Part shown: positions 43,105 to 52,700 of the stretch, one piece after another
Position numbering within the stretch: position 1 is the first letter of the stretch
How the letters are laid out: each line of letters starts with the position of its first letter
DNA from: Homalodisca vitripennis
Lineage: Eukaryota > Arthropoda > Insecta > Hemiptera > Cicadellidae
Direction of reading: 5' to 3'
Assembly (NCBI RefSeq): GCF_021130785.1
Contig: NW_025776220.1
Span: forward strand, 62,001 to 126,000
Length of the DNA: 64,000 bases
Translations under genes and position numbers: made by a program
The notes under the pieces: model-generated
The model's database searches: none
The model's input: only the letters and a program-made list of their open reading frames with translations
What the model was told of the DNA's origin: nothing

Positions 43105-45680
43105 TTAAGGGGAGGCGATAAGGTCAAAAATTGAACTTTTTGACATTTTTTTTTTAATTTTATTAGTTGAAAGATATTTTTTTTACGAACATAGTAATAT
43201 ATAACACATAGGTATTACTATTAGGCAATTTATTAAAAAAAATCGAAACAAAAAATTAATACAGAGGCCTCTTTTCATTTCTCACGCGCAGTGCCATTTT
43301 TGTATATACTACTTTGCTTTCCCCCTGCTTCTAATACTTCTTCATTATTGTTTTCTATGTTGGCACGACTGCATAATGTGCTGTCTGTCAGCTGTGAAAA
43401 CAATAAACAGTCCTGATCAATAATATAACCTTTCTGCTGTGATTTTCTCGTTTATTTCAAATGGAATCTTTTTAGTTTTGAAGTGAGTTGTGTTTATTGG
43501 TTTATTTATCATGCCAAGGCCTACTTATAACGTAACTAAAAGTAGGAAGGGTGTTGGTGGTCGTGGTGGTAAAAAGAAAGTAGTGCCTGTTGCAAGCTCA
43601 AATCCAACATTATTGCCTGTGCCTGGTAATGCCAAGCAAAAAAAAGGAATCTAGTTCGAAGAAAAAGATTGACTTCTCAGGGTATGCCAAGTTTGATAGT
43701 GAACCTAGTTATAAGAATGAAATCATTGATCTTAGTATTTTATCAGAACAATTGTTGCAAAACACACTTTGTAAAAACTCTAAACAGAATGGCCTACAAA
43801 TTAGTTCTGAAAACCATGTTGGTCTGGCCTCTAAATTGGTATTGTATTGTTCCCACTGTGACTTTTCTGTAAATTTTACCAATACAAAGGGAATTAAAGT
43901 TCCTGATGTAAACAAAACATTTTTTGATTTGAACATGAGGCTAGTGTATGGGCTACGATGTATCGGTAAAGGGTTACTAGCGGGACGAACTCTCTGTGGA
44001 ATTCTAAACTTACCGCAACCTCCTACAAAGTTTGCTTTATATAACGCCATAATTCATGAACAATGTAAGAAAGGTAGCATTTGACTCCATGAAGAATGCT
44101 GTAGAAGGTGCAGTGGAAGAAAATAAAATAATCATTGAAGAAGAAATGAGGAACACACCTGGCGTTATATTAGAGCCCCGAGACATATCTGCCGGTTTTG
44201 ATGGTACGTGGCAGCGTCGAGGTCACCAGTCCCTAAATGGTGTAGTTAACTTGCACAAGTATAGATAGTGGCAAAGTATTGGATGTGGAAGTATTATCCA
44301 AGTACTGAGTTTGCTTGGACAAAGATAAACACGACGATTCCTGTACTGCTAATCATAAAGGCTCGAGCGGCAGCATGGAAGGCGCTGGTATAAGGCGGAT
44401 TTTTTCTAAGATCTGAGGAAAAGTATAAGGTAAGATACACCAGTTACCTTGGTGATGGGGACAGCAACAGCTTTGATAGTGTTATTCAATTAAATCCCTA
44501 TGGAAACACAAAAATTAAAAAATTAGAATGCGTGAATCACGTGTGTAAGAGAATGGGTTCAAGATTACGGAGATTGAAAAATGATATGAAAAATCAGAAA
44601 CTTGGTGATGGAAAGACATTGGGAGGCAAGAATCGCCTCACAGACAAAAAAATAGACCAAATTCAGTCTTATTATGGGAAGGCCATAAAAGAGAACAAAA
44701 CTGTGGATGGTATGCGACAAGCTATATGGGCAATGTTTTGTCACATAGGGTCCTCCGACGAAAAGCCGGAACATCGGTTGTGCCCAGAAGGTAATACATC
44801 ATGGTGTAAATACAATAAGGCCAAAGCTGAGGGAAAAGTGTATAAGCACCAAAACAATTTTCCAGAGACCATAATGAAGGCAATACAACCTACTTTTAAG
44901 GCATTGGTTAGTCGCGATTTATTGAAAAAAAATGTATTCACGGCAAGACACAAAATGTGAATGAGAGTGTCAACAGTGTTATATGGACTAGAATACCCAA
45001 AAACAACTTTGTGTCATTGAAAACATTAGAACTTGGTGTATTTGAAGCTATTGCCAGTTACAATGATGGTAACATCACAAAATGCAAAGTTTTGAAGTCT
45101 TTGGGAATTGAACCAGGTCAGCGGATGATTTCGGTAATGGAATTTTTGGACAATGAGCGCATCTGTAGGGCTGAAGTGGCTATTTCTGATTTTTTGAGGA
45201 ATGCTAGAAGACAGGAGAAGCTGAGGAAAAGAAAACTTGAAGAAAATTTAGAAGAAACCCCATCATATGACCGTGGAATGTATTAGGTAGGCAAAAAATT
45301 AAATATAAAAATATGCCGTTTTCCGAAAATCTTTATTTTTTGGACAAAAGGTACATTTTCTCTGGAAATACTTTAGATAGAGAGTTCAAATTTTTACACA
45401 ATATCTAAGTAATAGTTATACATACCCTGAGTTTTTTTTGTGGTCCAAAGTCAATTTATTTGGTTACAAAAAAATAAAATCTGCAAAAAAATCCAAAAAT
45501 TTTAGGTGTTACGGGAAAAAAATCATAACTTTTTTTTATAGAACTTCCTAAAAAACTCAGGCTATGTATGAAAGGCATATAAACAACTGGCAAAAATTTC
45601 AAAGCAATAGGCCTAGTAGTTTTTGAAAAAATGTACCTTATGTTAGCATTACAGGTAAATGGGATTCCGCCTCCCCTTAA
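43105..45680 (+). mobile_element. Kolobok-like DNA transposon 2 (2.6 kb)
   Basis: TTAA at 43105-43108 and 45677-45680 flank inverted ends GGGGAGGCG and CGCCTCCCC. The AT-rich right flank resembles that of Kolobok-1 (TTTTCCGAAA, then GTACATTTT and a late GTTAGCATTAC). It sits at the same TTAA of the LINE leader as Kolobok-1 and in the same orientation, but differs from it in its ends and protein. Confidence 0.87.
43511..45286 (+). pseudogene. Kolobok-like transposase 2, decayed
   Basis: Starts MPRPTYNVTKSRKG at 43511. Frameshifts near 43630, 44080, 44260 and 44945, plus stops near 44305 and 44400, break the frame. Visible parts are NHVGLASKLVLYCSHC, where the first CxxC of the zinc-ribbon pair is CKNS; GFDGTWQRRGH (first D); YLGDGDSNSF (second D); LECVNHVCKRMG (CxxH); NVNESVNSVIW (E region); and a C-terminal SYDRGMY. 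All catalytic-type residues are recognisable, so decay is recent in evolutionary terms. It is related to but clearly diverged from the protein at 25869. Confidence 0.85.
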
Positions 45681-45697
45681 CGTCATACCCAGGACGG

Positions 45698-46504
45698 TCG
45701 TCTCGGCCCATCACCGCGGGCGTGCCACAGGGATCTGTACTGGGCCCAGTGCTATACCTGTGGTACACGAATGACATCCCAGTCATTCCCAGGATGTCTC
45801 TCGCCCTCTATGCTGACGACGCACTGTTCTACAGTAAGTCGGCCACCATCCGCCAATCATGTGCCTACATGAGAAGGCAAATGGAACATCTGGACCCCTG
45901 GCTGAGGAAGTGGAAGGTCAGAATCAACACTCAGAAGACCGAGGCTATCTGCTTCACTAAACACCCGCAGTATCCGGCCCAGCGCGAGAAGATTCACCTG
46001 CAGGGGGACCAACTGAAGTGGACCAAGTCCATTAAATACTTGGGAGTCGTCCTCAACAGGACTTTAACGACTGGACTTGCCGCCAAAGGGAGGATCCGCC
46101 TTGGAATGGCTGCCCGTCAAGGGCTGTCGGCCCTACTGAGACCTCACTCCGGACTTCCCATCAACACGAAGCTGCTGCTCTACAAAACGATAGTCCGTCC
46201 CATCGTGACAGGCGGCTCCAGCCTGGTATCCACACACCTCCAAGACGACCAGGAAGGCACTAGAAGCCTTCCAGAACAGGACACTCCGCCAACTGACGAA
46301 CACACACACCATGGCAGAAACACGGTCGTCCTACGGTCTGCAGGTCTACCCAGCCTGCATGACTTCATCACTGGCCAGGCGAGAGCCATGTATGCAGCAG
46401 CAGCTGAATCCAAGTGGGATCACAGCCGTGAGTGGGCAACCAGGGAAGCCGTCCATCCGTGGAAAATCCCACAATTGAAAGTAATATTAGACGACCCACC
46501 CTAG
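45698..46504 (+). pseudogene. LINE reverse transcriptase 3' half (+)
   Basis: The open frame runs from before 45698 to 46504. Its LINE-derived part begins TAGVPQGSVLGPVLYLWYTND, continues with LALYADDALFYSKSA (YADD catalytic motif), HLDPWLRKWKVRINTQKTE, IKYLGVVLNRTLT and a C-terminal SKWDHSREWATREAVHPWKI. A one-base shift near 46240 garbles the thumb region. It is the same family as the LINE at 32746-38098. The upstream portion is cut by the second I-like LINE. The YADD site is intact, but the protein is only a fragment. Confidence 0.85.
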
Positions 46505-46815
46505 AAGACTGAATGAGCTACAACAAAAACCAACGACTCTCCACTTCACTTCCCTACTCAACCTACTACACTACTTTTCACCGACCTAAATATTAAAAAC
46601 ACAAACCCAACAATTCCCCACGACCCAACGCAAAAATAGCCCCTCTTGGGGCTGGACGTACTGACGACCATTAGCCATTCTGCTTGTTGCAGAGACGCTA
46701 CCACAGAAGGGACAAGAGTCCCGGCCTACCCGCTGCCTGCCTGCCAGTTGATGATTCTTTGGCTACATAGACTATAACAATCGAATACTTAGAATAATAA
46801 TACTGCACCATCACC
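46505..46815 (+). other. 3' UTR of the LINE, with hairpin at 46638-46653
   Basis: No gene. AGCCCC (46638-46643) pairs with GGGGCT (46648-46653) around TCTT. The UTR probably ends near 46815, where GC-rich leader-like sequence of the next element begins. Confidence 0.5.
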
Positions 46816-46973
46816 GGTAAAATAAACCAAGCGCCTCGCCGCTTGGTCAGCTGACCGCTCTACGTCTCGCTGCCTCTCAGCTGGCGCTGCAGATGAGTTC
46901 TGCCGTGATGGTTAGTGTTTTAGTGTTACAGCCATTGATCATTGAGGTTATAATAATATTATTATTATTTATT

Positions 46974-48155
46974 ATGGCTGATGCATGTCGTTCAGGTGAC
47001 ATAAGATATTTTGCAAGAGGAAAGTTCTGGTGAGAGTGATATACCCGGTGACGAAATACCAGACGATATTTCTTTGGCAGATATCTCATCGGATAGTGAT
47101 TATGAACTGCCTGTTGATCCCGGTGAGTCTAGTGATAGTGACTCAAGTGTATCTAACTCCGACATTCCACTTTCAAATAGATTTTCACGTCCTAAATGGG
47201 TTCGTATTCTGCCACCTGAGCCAGACCTAATGATCGAAAATGAATTTACTGCACGACATGTAGGTATACAAAATTGTCCTCCTTTGAATTCTTGGCCTAT
47301 TGCATACTTTTTTTCTCTTTTTTACTAACTTTGTATGGGACTTACTAATTAGAGAAAAAAATGCATAAGCTAACAATAAAATTAGAAGCAAAAGAGGCTC
47401 AGGTGACATGAAACAATTTTCTAGGCTAAATAAATGGAAGGATGTAACACTTACTGACTTGATAAAAAAAATAATTGCGTTGGTATTGAACATGGGCTTA
47501 GTTAGAATGAAAAATATAAGGACTATTGGAGTACAAAGAAAAATAGGGCTATGAACTTCTTTTCAAATACCATGTCAATCAATAGATTTCAATTGGTCAG
47601 TTCTATCTTTTATGTCAGCTCAAAAGAAGCATTACCAGTAACCCACCCAGACTATGATCCATAGTACAAAATAAGAGATTTTTATAACTATATAAATAAC
47701 CAACTCAAAGAACACTTTGTGCCCGGTCAGAATCTTTCAATTGATGAGTCACTTGTCGGGATGAAAAACAGATGTGTTTTTATTCAGTACTTACCAAAAA
47801 AGAAACATGCTTGATTCGGTATAAAAAAATTCTAGCTTTGTGACAGCCAAACTAGTTATGTCATGAATGTAGCCTTATACAGTGGGAGGGATTTTCTTTC
47901 TGGAGGAACAGATCCATTTACACAGAAGGTTGTTATGGATCAGATGGCCAAATGCAATCTTTTCAATAAAGGTTTATCATATTTTCACGGACAACTACTA
48001 CACTAAGTTACCTTTAGCCCGTGCACTGCTTTCTAAGAAAACTTTTCTAACTGGTACAGTGAATAAAAACACTAAGGACCTATCAAAAAAAGTAATTGAA
48101 GAAAAACTGGGTGTTCAGCAGAGTATTTACTACAGGCAAGATAAAAATTATGTTG
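46974..48155 (+). pseudogene. piggyBac-like transposase, decayed (+)
   Basis: The start MADACRSGDI at 46974 resembles the fossil at 1884. An acidic region (GDEIPDDISLADISSDSD) and SRPKWVRILPPEPD follow. In decayed form come a catalytic-type block LSIDESLVGMKN near 47740, a FTDNYYTKLPLARALLSKK block (second D) at 47985 and TGTVNKNTKDLSKK. The C-terminal part breaks off at 48155, where a mariner-like element begins; a possible LWQ continuation follows it at 49850. Many stops and frameshifts make it inactive. Confidence 0.72.
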
Positions 48156-49843
48156 TGTTACACTAATTTTTTAGCATTTTTTAAATGTTCAATTAAAATA
48201 AAATAAACAATTTATTTTTAAGCTGGTTTCATTAGTACAAATTTACCAGTTTTTATTACAATGAATAAAACTTATGAGTCACTTTCTCTGATTACTTATG
48301 AATCTGTACTTGGTGTTTTCCAGTCAGCAGGAAGGTTTAAAGAGACAAAGGTCACTAGCCTATGAGAAACATTATTGTGTTATTAATCATCTGGTCTACA
48401 GGTTTCAGTTTGTTGAGCATGGAGCTTTCACTAGACAGGTCTAAGCTTGGGAATTACAAATGGACAAAGGTCATATCATTCCTGTCGAGTTAATCAGTGT
48501 CTCTGAAGCATTGCTGTCAACAAGTTATCTAATTACAGTAGTTCAGTTTTTATTTGGCATTTTAATGGAATTGTCTGAAAGAGAACGAATTACTCTGTTG
48601 ATGATGCGAGGATATGGCGATCGTCAAAGATCTTATCGGGAAGTTTGTAATTTGTTTAATGACACTTTCCCAGAAAGGAATCCCATAAGTGTTTCAACAA
48701 TATCAAAAACTATTGAGCGTTTTGAAATGACAGGGAGTGTACGTAATCGGCCAAAGTCGGGTAGGATACAATCTGCAACAGATGAAGAACATGCACTAGA
48801 TGTTTTGCAAACATTTATTGAAGACCCACATACATCGCTCAGAAAAGCTGCACAGCAACATGATATGCACCCTATGTCTGTGAGTAAGATTTTGAAAATT
48901 AATAAATACAAACCATTTAAAGTTCATTTAGTCCAACAGTTAAGTGAGGATGATTACGACAGAAGAGTTGAGTTTTGTGAACTTGTGATGCGCAAATGTG
49001 ATGACAATAGAGATTTTCTGACCAACATACTATTTTCTGATGAGGCAACTTTTTTCCTGAATGGCAATGTTAACAGGCACAATTGCCGTTACTGGGCTAG
49101 TGAAAACCCACATTGGATTACTGAGTCCCATTCACAGCAACCACAAAAACTGAACGTATGGTGTGGAATTTTAGGTAACAAAATTGTTGGACCCTTTTTC
49201 ATCAATGGAAATTTAAATGCCGAACTTTACTACAATATGCTCCAAAATGAAATAATCCCAGCTATTCAAATTGCATCAGGAGAATACTTTGATAATGTAT
49301 GGTTTCAGCAGGATGGTGCTCCACCCCATTATGGGAGACAGGTAAGAGAGTATTTGGATTTAAGGTTTCCTCATAAATGGATTGGCCGAAGAGGAGAAAT
49401 CGAATGGCCTCCAAGATCTCCGGATTTGTCACCAATCGATTATTTCCTATGGGGTCATTTAAAATCCAATGTTTATAGAAGAAAGCCTCATAATTTGGAA
49501 GACCTAAGAAACAGGATTATAGAGGAGATTGCTTTGATAACTGAAGAAATGTTAGGCAACTCTGTCGAATCATTTTACACAAGATTGGCTCATTGTCAAA
49601 CCGTAGAAGGAACACAGTTCGAACAATTGCTTTGACACCAAATGCAGGTAAAACGTTTGTTGTAAGACTTTTCTAACAGCATACATTATTTTTTATTTGT
49701 AATAAGAAATCAATAACATAAGTATTTCCATAATTGTACTGTAATAAAAACTGGCAAATTTGTGCTAATAGAACCAGCTTAAAATGAAATTTTTGTTTTA
49801 TTTAATTGAACATTTAAAAAAATGCTAAAAAATTAGTGTAACA
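48156..49843 (+). mobile_element. Mariner-like DD41D element with long terminal inverted repeats
   Basis: The left end, TGTTACACTAATTTTTTAGC, is matched by its inverse ending at 49843. The similarity extends about 127 bp inward on both sides (48156-48283, 49717-49843), including AAATTTACCAGTTTTTATTAC and its counterpart. If the usual TA target is used, the duplicated TA are at 48159-48160 and 49839-49840. The element carries a single intact gene. Confidence 0.87.
48565..49635 (+). CDS. Mariner-superfamily transposase, intact (356 aa, DD41D)
   Basis: I prefer the ATG at 48565 (MELSERERI) over that at 48460, because the first 35 residues are hydrophobic and unlike the family. Residues 5-65 form a DUF4817-like helix-turn-helix (YREVCNLFNDTFPERNPIS, then GSVRNRPKSGR), and a second DNA-binding stretch follows to about 120. 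The catalytic triad is D159 (LFSDEATF), D250 (VWFQQDGAPPHY) and D292 (SPDLSPIDYFLWG), with 41 residues between the last two. The enzyme would bind the inverted repeats and move the element to TA sites. The frame has no stops, so it may be active. The family label DD41D is from my own count. Confidence 0.88.
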   Translation: MELSERERITLLMMRGYGDRQRSYREVCNLFNDTFPERNPISVSTISKTIERFEMTGSVRNRPKSGRIQSATDEEHALDVLQTFIEDPHTSLRKAAQQHDMHPMSVSKILKINKYKPFKVHLVQQLSEDDYDRRVEFCELVMRKCDDNRDFLTNILFSDEATFFLNGNVNRHNCRYWASENPHWITESHSQQPQKLNVWCGILGNKIVGPFFINGNLNAELYYNMLQNEIIPAIQIASGEYFDNVWFQQDGAPPHYGRQVREYLDLRFPHKWIGRRGEIEWPPRSPDLSPIDYFLWGHLKSNVYRRKPHNLEDLRNRIIEEIALITEEMLGNSVESFYTRLAHCQTVEGTQFEQLL

Positions 49844-50141
49844 CATTTTGTGGCAAGAACCATGTTAAAATTACATTGTTGAACATCAGTAAATTTTCAA
49901 TACTAAAAATGCTCTATTTTCTGATAGAATAATTCCCTTGAGATGCGGTTTGTGGCATTCAATTCAGTAAGCTATTACCTTTAAAATTATGTATCACAAG
50001 GTATAGGCTTCCATTAAGAATATTCACGATACCCTCGGCAGGACGTCCCCCGTTGGTGTGACATAACAAAACATTGTTCCAAAAAGTAGATGCCCAATCT
50101 CTATCACGATTGTAAGAGGTTTCAAATTTATATTTAAATTA
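49844..50141 (+). mobile_element. 3' remnant of another mariner-like element, split by piggyBac
   Basis: The block CTCGGCAGGACGTCCCCC near 50030 matches CTAGCGGGACGTCCCCC near 1092. Beyond the inserted piggyBac, sequence at 52389-52440 ends in ACACCCTGTATATA, matching the CACCCCTGTATA end near 1244. The first bases after 49843 might instead belong to the piggyBac fossil that ends at 48155. Confidence 0.5.
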
Positions 50142-52388
50142 TTAACACATTCACTGCTGAAAAAAATATAATTGACAATAGAAATGGCTAAAAATTAAAG
50201 TGAGCGATAACTTACCCATATGACTCCTTTGGATCATCAATGATGTTAAAACTGGTTTCCGGTCAGAAATAGCTCCGTATAGTGACGTCACAGTTGGCGG
50301 CACGGTTCCGTGCCGCGCGCCAGGAGCACAACACTAGTTCACACCACTGTCACAGTAGTTACGCTCTTGCTCATTCTAATGTTAGTTTACAGTTTACATA
50401 ACCTCTAAATAATTTATTCTAATGTATAATAAATTTATATGCAGCACTAATTATAATATATTTACAACCCTCCCAAAAACTGATGATTTCTTAGTTCTTG
50501 TGAAATTCGTCAAAGCAACGAATTGGGCAAAATGCAGGCTGCCCTGGGCACCCACTGCAGAGATAGGAGGTGCGCTTATTCAATCCCTCTTTTGCACATA
50601 CTCTGCACCTTTTTCGTTTCCTGTCTCCCTTCAGGTCACGTTCTTCGTTTTGAACGAGGCGGTGCAGAGGGTTCCTCGGAAGAGTTCGGGGAGGTTGTGC
50701 TGGCTTTGGGGGCAAAAGAGAATCTACTAATTTATCTCTGAATTCCAAAAATGGCATCTTTCTTGCACCGGAATTCATGTTCACAAAGAACATGCAATTT
50801 ACCATAGCCATTTGAAGGAAGTGAACAAATATTTTTTTATACCATCTAATGGTCTTCCGTTCTATTGGGTAGTACGACATTAGTTGGTCTGCTCTGTCCA
50901 CCCCCTTCATATGAGCATTGTAGTGGACTACAGGTTTAGGCTTCTGTTTTTCGATGCCTCTTCTATTTTCCATGGTCACCATTTCATTTTCAAATTGGGT
51001 TGAGATGTATAGAACATCTCGTTCATCCCTCCATTTCCCCACAAGAATGCCATTTCCGTATTGGCAGGTGGTTTCGCCTTTTTTCAATTTTGCTGCTACG
51101 ACAGTTCGTGGGTTGAACTTCCGATCAACTCGAAGGGTACCCGTGCAATATGTTTTGTTGGCAAGGAGTTTGCTTGCTAGTGTCACGCTGTTATAAAAGT
51201 TGTCCATGTAAAGTGCATGGCCTTTGTTCAAAAAGTCTCTCATCAAGTGTAGAACAACATTTCCTGCATGTCCTTTCCCTCCCAAATCGTCCATCTTACC
51301 CGAGTACACCATAAATCTAACAATTAAACCCTCAGGTTCACAAAGGGTGTACAATTTGACTCCATACTTATGTCTCTTGCCTTTCACGTATTGCCTGAAC
51401 TGCAGTCGTCCCCTCCACAAAATCATGGCTTCGTCAAGGGACATTTCTTTAGACGGATAATAAATAGACCTCATTTTATCATTGAACAACTGAATGATGG
51501 ACCGAATTTTGTAAAGCCGATCAGCAGGAGCCTCAGCATCTGGATGTACGCGACGGAAACACAAACATCTCAAAATTAATTGAAATCTATCCCTACTCAT
51601 GTATTCACGGAAGAATTGGAGATTGTATTTTCTGTCGGTCTTCCAGTAGTCCTGGATCCTGTTTATCCGAATCGTTCCCATGTGAATTAGTATGCCAATG
51701 AAAATCCTCAATTCTGGAACTGTCAGCGGTTTCCACCTGTGGATGCGAGATCCTGGCATGATTGTAGGGCCAAAGAAAACTTCTAAAGCGTAGTCATTGG
51801 TGAATCTGCAGATATTTTCCAAGAAAACAAGATCAATGAAAAAATTGAACCAATCAATCGGTTCGTTATTGCCTGGAACAGGTATCAATAGTTTGTTATC
51901 CCCTGTATAAGGAATATCCCTCATTCCAGCTGCAGATACATTACTCCAAGCAGCAGGATCAAAATCAAAGTCATCTTCGGCATCAGAAGAGTCAATGTCG
52001 GTATTATCAGTTGAATCGTCATCACTGAGTGGATCGTCACTATTGTACTCATCATTCGCGTTAGCCATTTTTTAAATAAACTAAAAGAACACAACAGTAA
52101 CACACACCACAATGTCACGCATGCGAGGCGCCGACGTATATTCAACACGCTGCTTGCAATAAGTACCGTACCGAAACCGTGCCACGCGCCAGGAACAAAC
52201 CAACGCACTAGTGAGGTTATGTGTGATACTACAACAGAGCGCAAAACAATCCTACCACTTACGACGCAAGCTAGGCTTGCACTGAAGTGATTTGTTCTGG
52301 GCCGCATGGCGGCACGGTTCCGCGCCAAGCGCCCCTGGCGTGGAACGGGCGCGGCACGGATCCGTGCCGCCCGCACTGAATGTGTTAA
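50142..52388 (-). mobile_element. Complete piggyBac element (2.2 kb)
   Basis: TTAA at 50142-50145 and 52385-52388 flank inverted ends CACATTCACTGC and GCACTGAATGTG (one mismatch). Subterminal palindromes CGGCACGG-TT-CCGTGCCG (50298-50315) and CGGCACGG-AT-CCGTGCCG (52352-52369) lie near both ends, plus degenerate copies near 52178 and 52310. It carries one intact gene. Ends, spacing and frame make this the best candidate for a recently active piggyBac here. Confidence 0.92.
50491..52068 (-). CDS. piggyBac transposase, intact (525 aa)
   Basis: Residues 1-40 are strongly acidic, as is typical. The transposase domain runs from about 70 to 430. Catalytic aspartates are D212 (MSLDEAMILW), D289 (LYMDNFYNS) and D391 (KGVDRADQLMSYY). 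A C-terminal cysteine-rich zinc domain (residues ~484-522: CRVCAKEG, CSGC, FCPIRCF) should bind the subterminal palindromes or inverted repeats. No stop or frameshift is visible, and the length fits the family. It would cut and paste the element at TTAA sites without leaving a footprint. The start ATG at 52068 is preceded by an A/T-rich leader. Confidence 0.93.
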   Translation of the reverse strand: MANANDEYNSDDPLSDDDSTDNTDIDSSDAEDDFDFDPAAWSNVSAAGMRDIPYTGDNKLLIPVPGNNEPIDWFNFFIDLVFLENICRFTNDYALEVFFGPTIMPGSRIHRWKPLTVPELRIFIGILIHMGTIRINRIQDYWKTDRKYNLQFFREYMSRDRFQLILRCLCFRRVHPDAEAPADRLYKIRSIIQLFNDKMRSIYYPSKEMSLDEAMILWRGRLQFRQYVKGKRHKYGVKLYTLCEPEGLIVRFMVYSGKMDDLGGKGHAGNVVLHLMRDFLNKGHALYMDNFYNSVTLASKLLANKTYCTGTLRVDRKFNPRTVVAAKLKKGETTCQYGNGILVGKWRDERDVLYISTQFENEMVTMENRRGIEKQKPKPVVHYNAHMKGVDRADQLMSYYPIERKTIRWYKKIFVHFLQMAMVNCMFFVNMNSGARKMPFLEFRDKLVDSLLPPKPAQPPRTLPRNPLHRLVQNEERDLKGDRKRKRCRVCAKEGLNKRTSYLCSGCPGQPAFCPIRCFDEFHKN

Positions 52389-52460
52389 AGGATATATTTG
52401 GGTGTTTCCAGACATAATATACACCCTGTATATATATATATATATATATATTCATAATAT
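52389..52460. repeat. Mariner-type end and TA microsatellite
   Basis: The sequence ends ACACCCTGTATA and runs into about 12 TA units. The arrangement is the same as at 1235-1300. Confidence 0.6.
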
Positions 52461-52700
52461 ATCATATAACTATTCATTACTAATGTATTTTATTGCTGTA
52501 TTCAGTATATTAGAATGTCATAGTTTCAGAACTAAGATCCCAGCTTTTTTATGTGTGGTAATCACTCAGTAGATCAGCTGTTGTCAGTGATCAGCTGTTA
52601 GTTCCAGTTACTGTACTCTAACCTCACTTTGTGAATGACATGTGTTTGTTGTGTTTTGTTGAACAATTTAGTGATTTAGACTATTAGTTTTGATTTAGTC

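Larger units (their letters stand above)
41905..45697 (-). mobile_element. Second I-like LINE: 5' part only, carrying Kolobok-2
   Basis: On the minus strand: a 17 bp 5' end (45697-45681), Kolobok-2 (45680-43105), the 5' leader (43104-42408) and the ORF1 start (42407-41905). The 5' end is set by comparison with 28060-28076: both read GTCATACC, one variable base, AGGACGG on this strand and then leave homology. The 3' two-thirds are missing, the reverse of ordinary 5' truncation. It is inserted into the LINE reverse transcriptase that resumes at 45698. Confidence 0.82.

Noticed and set aside
52384..52400. TTAAAGG at 52385 as the left end of Kolobok-4
   Set aside because: This TTAA is the right duplication of the piggyBac element, and the following bases are not GGGG as in the other Kolobok ends.
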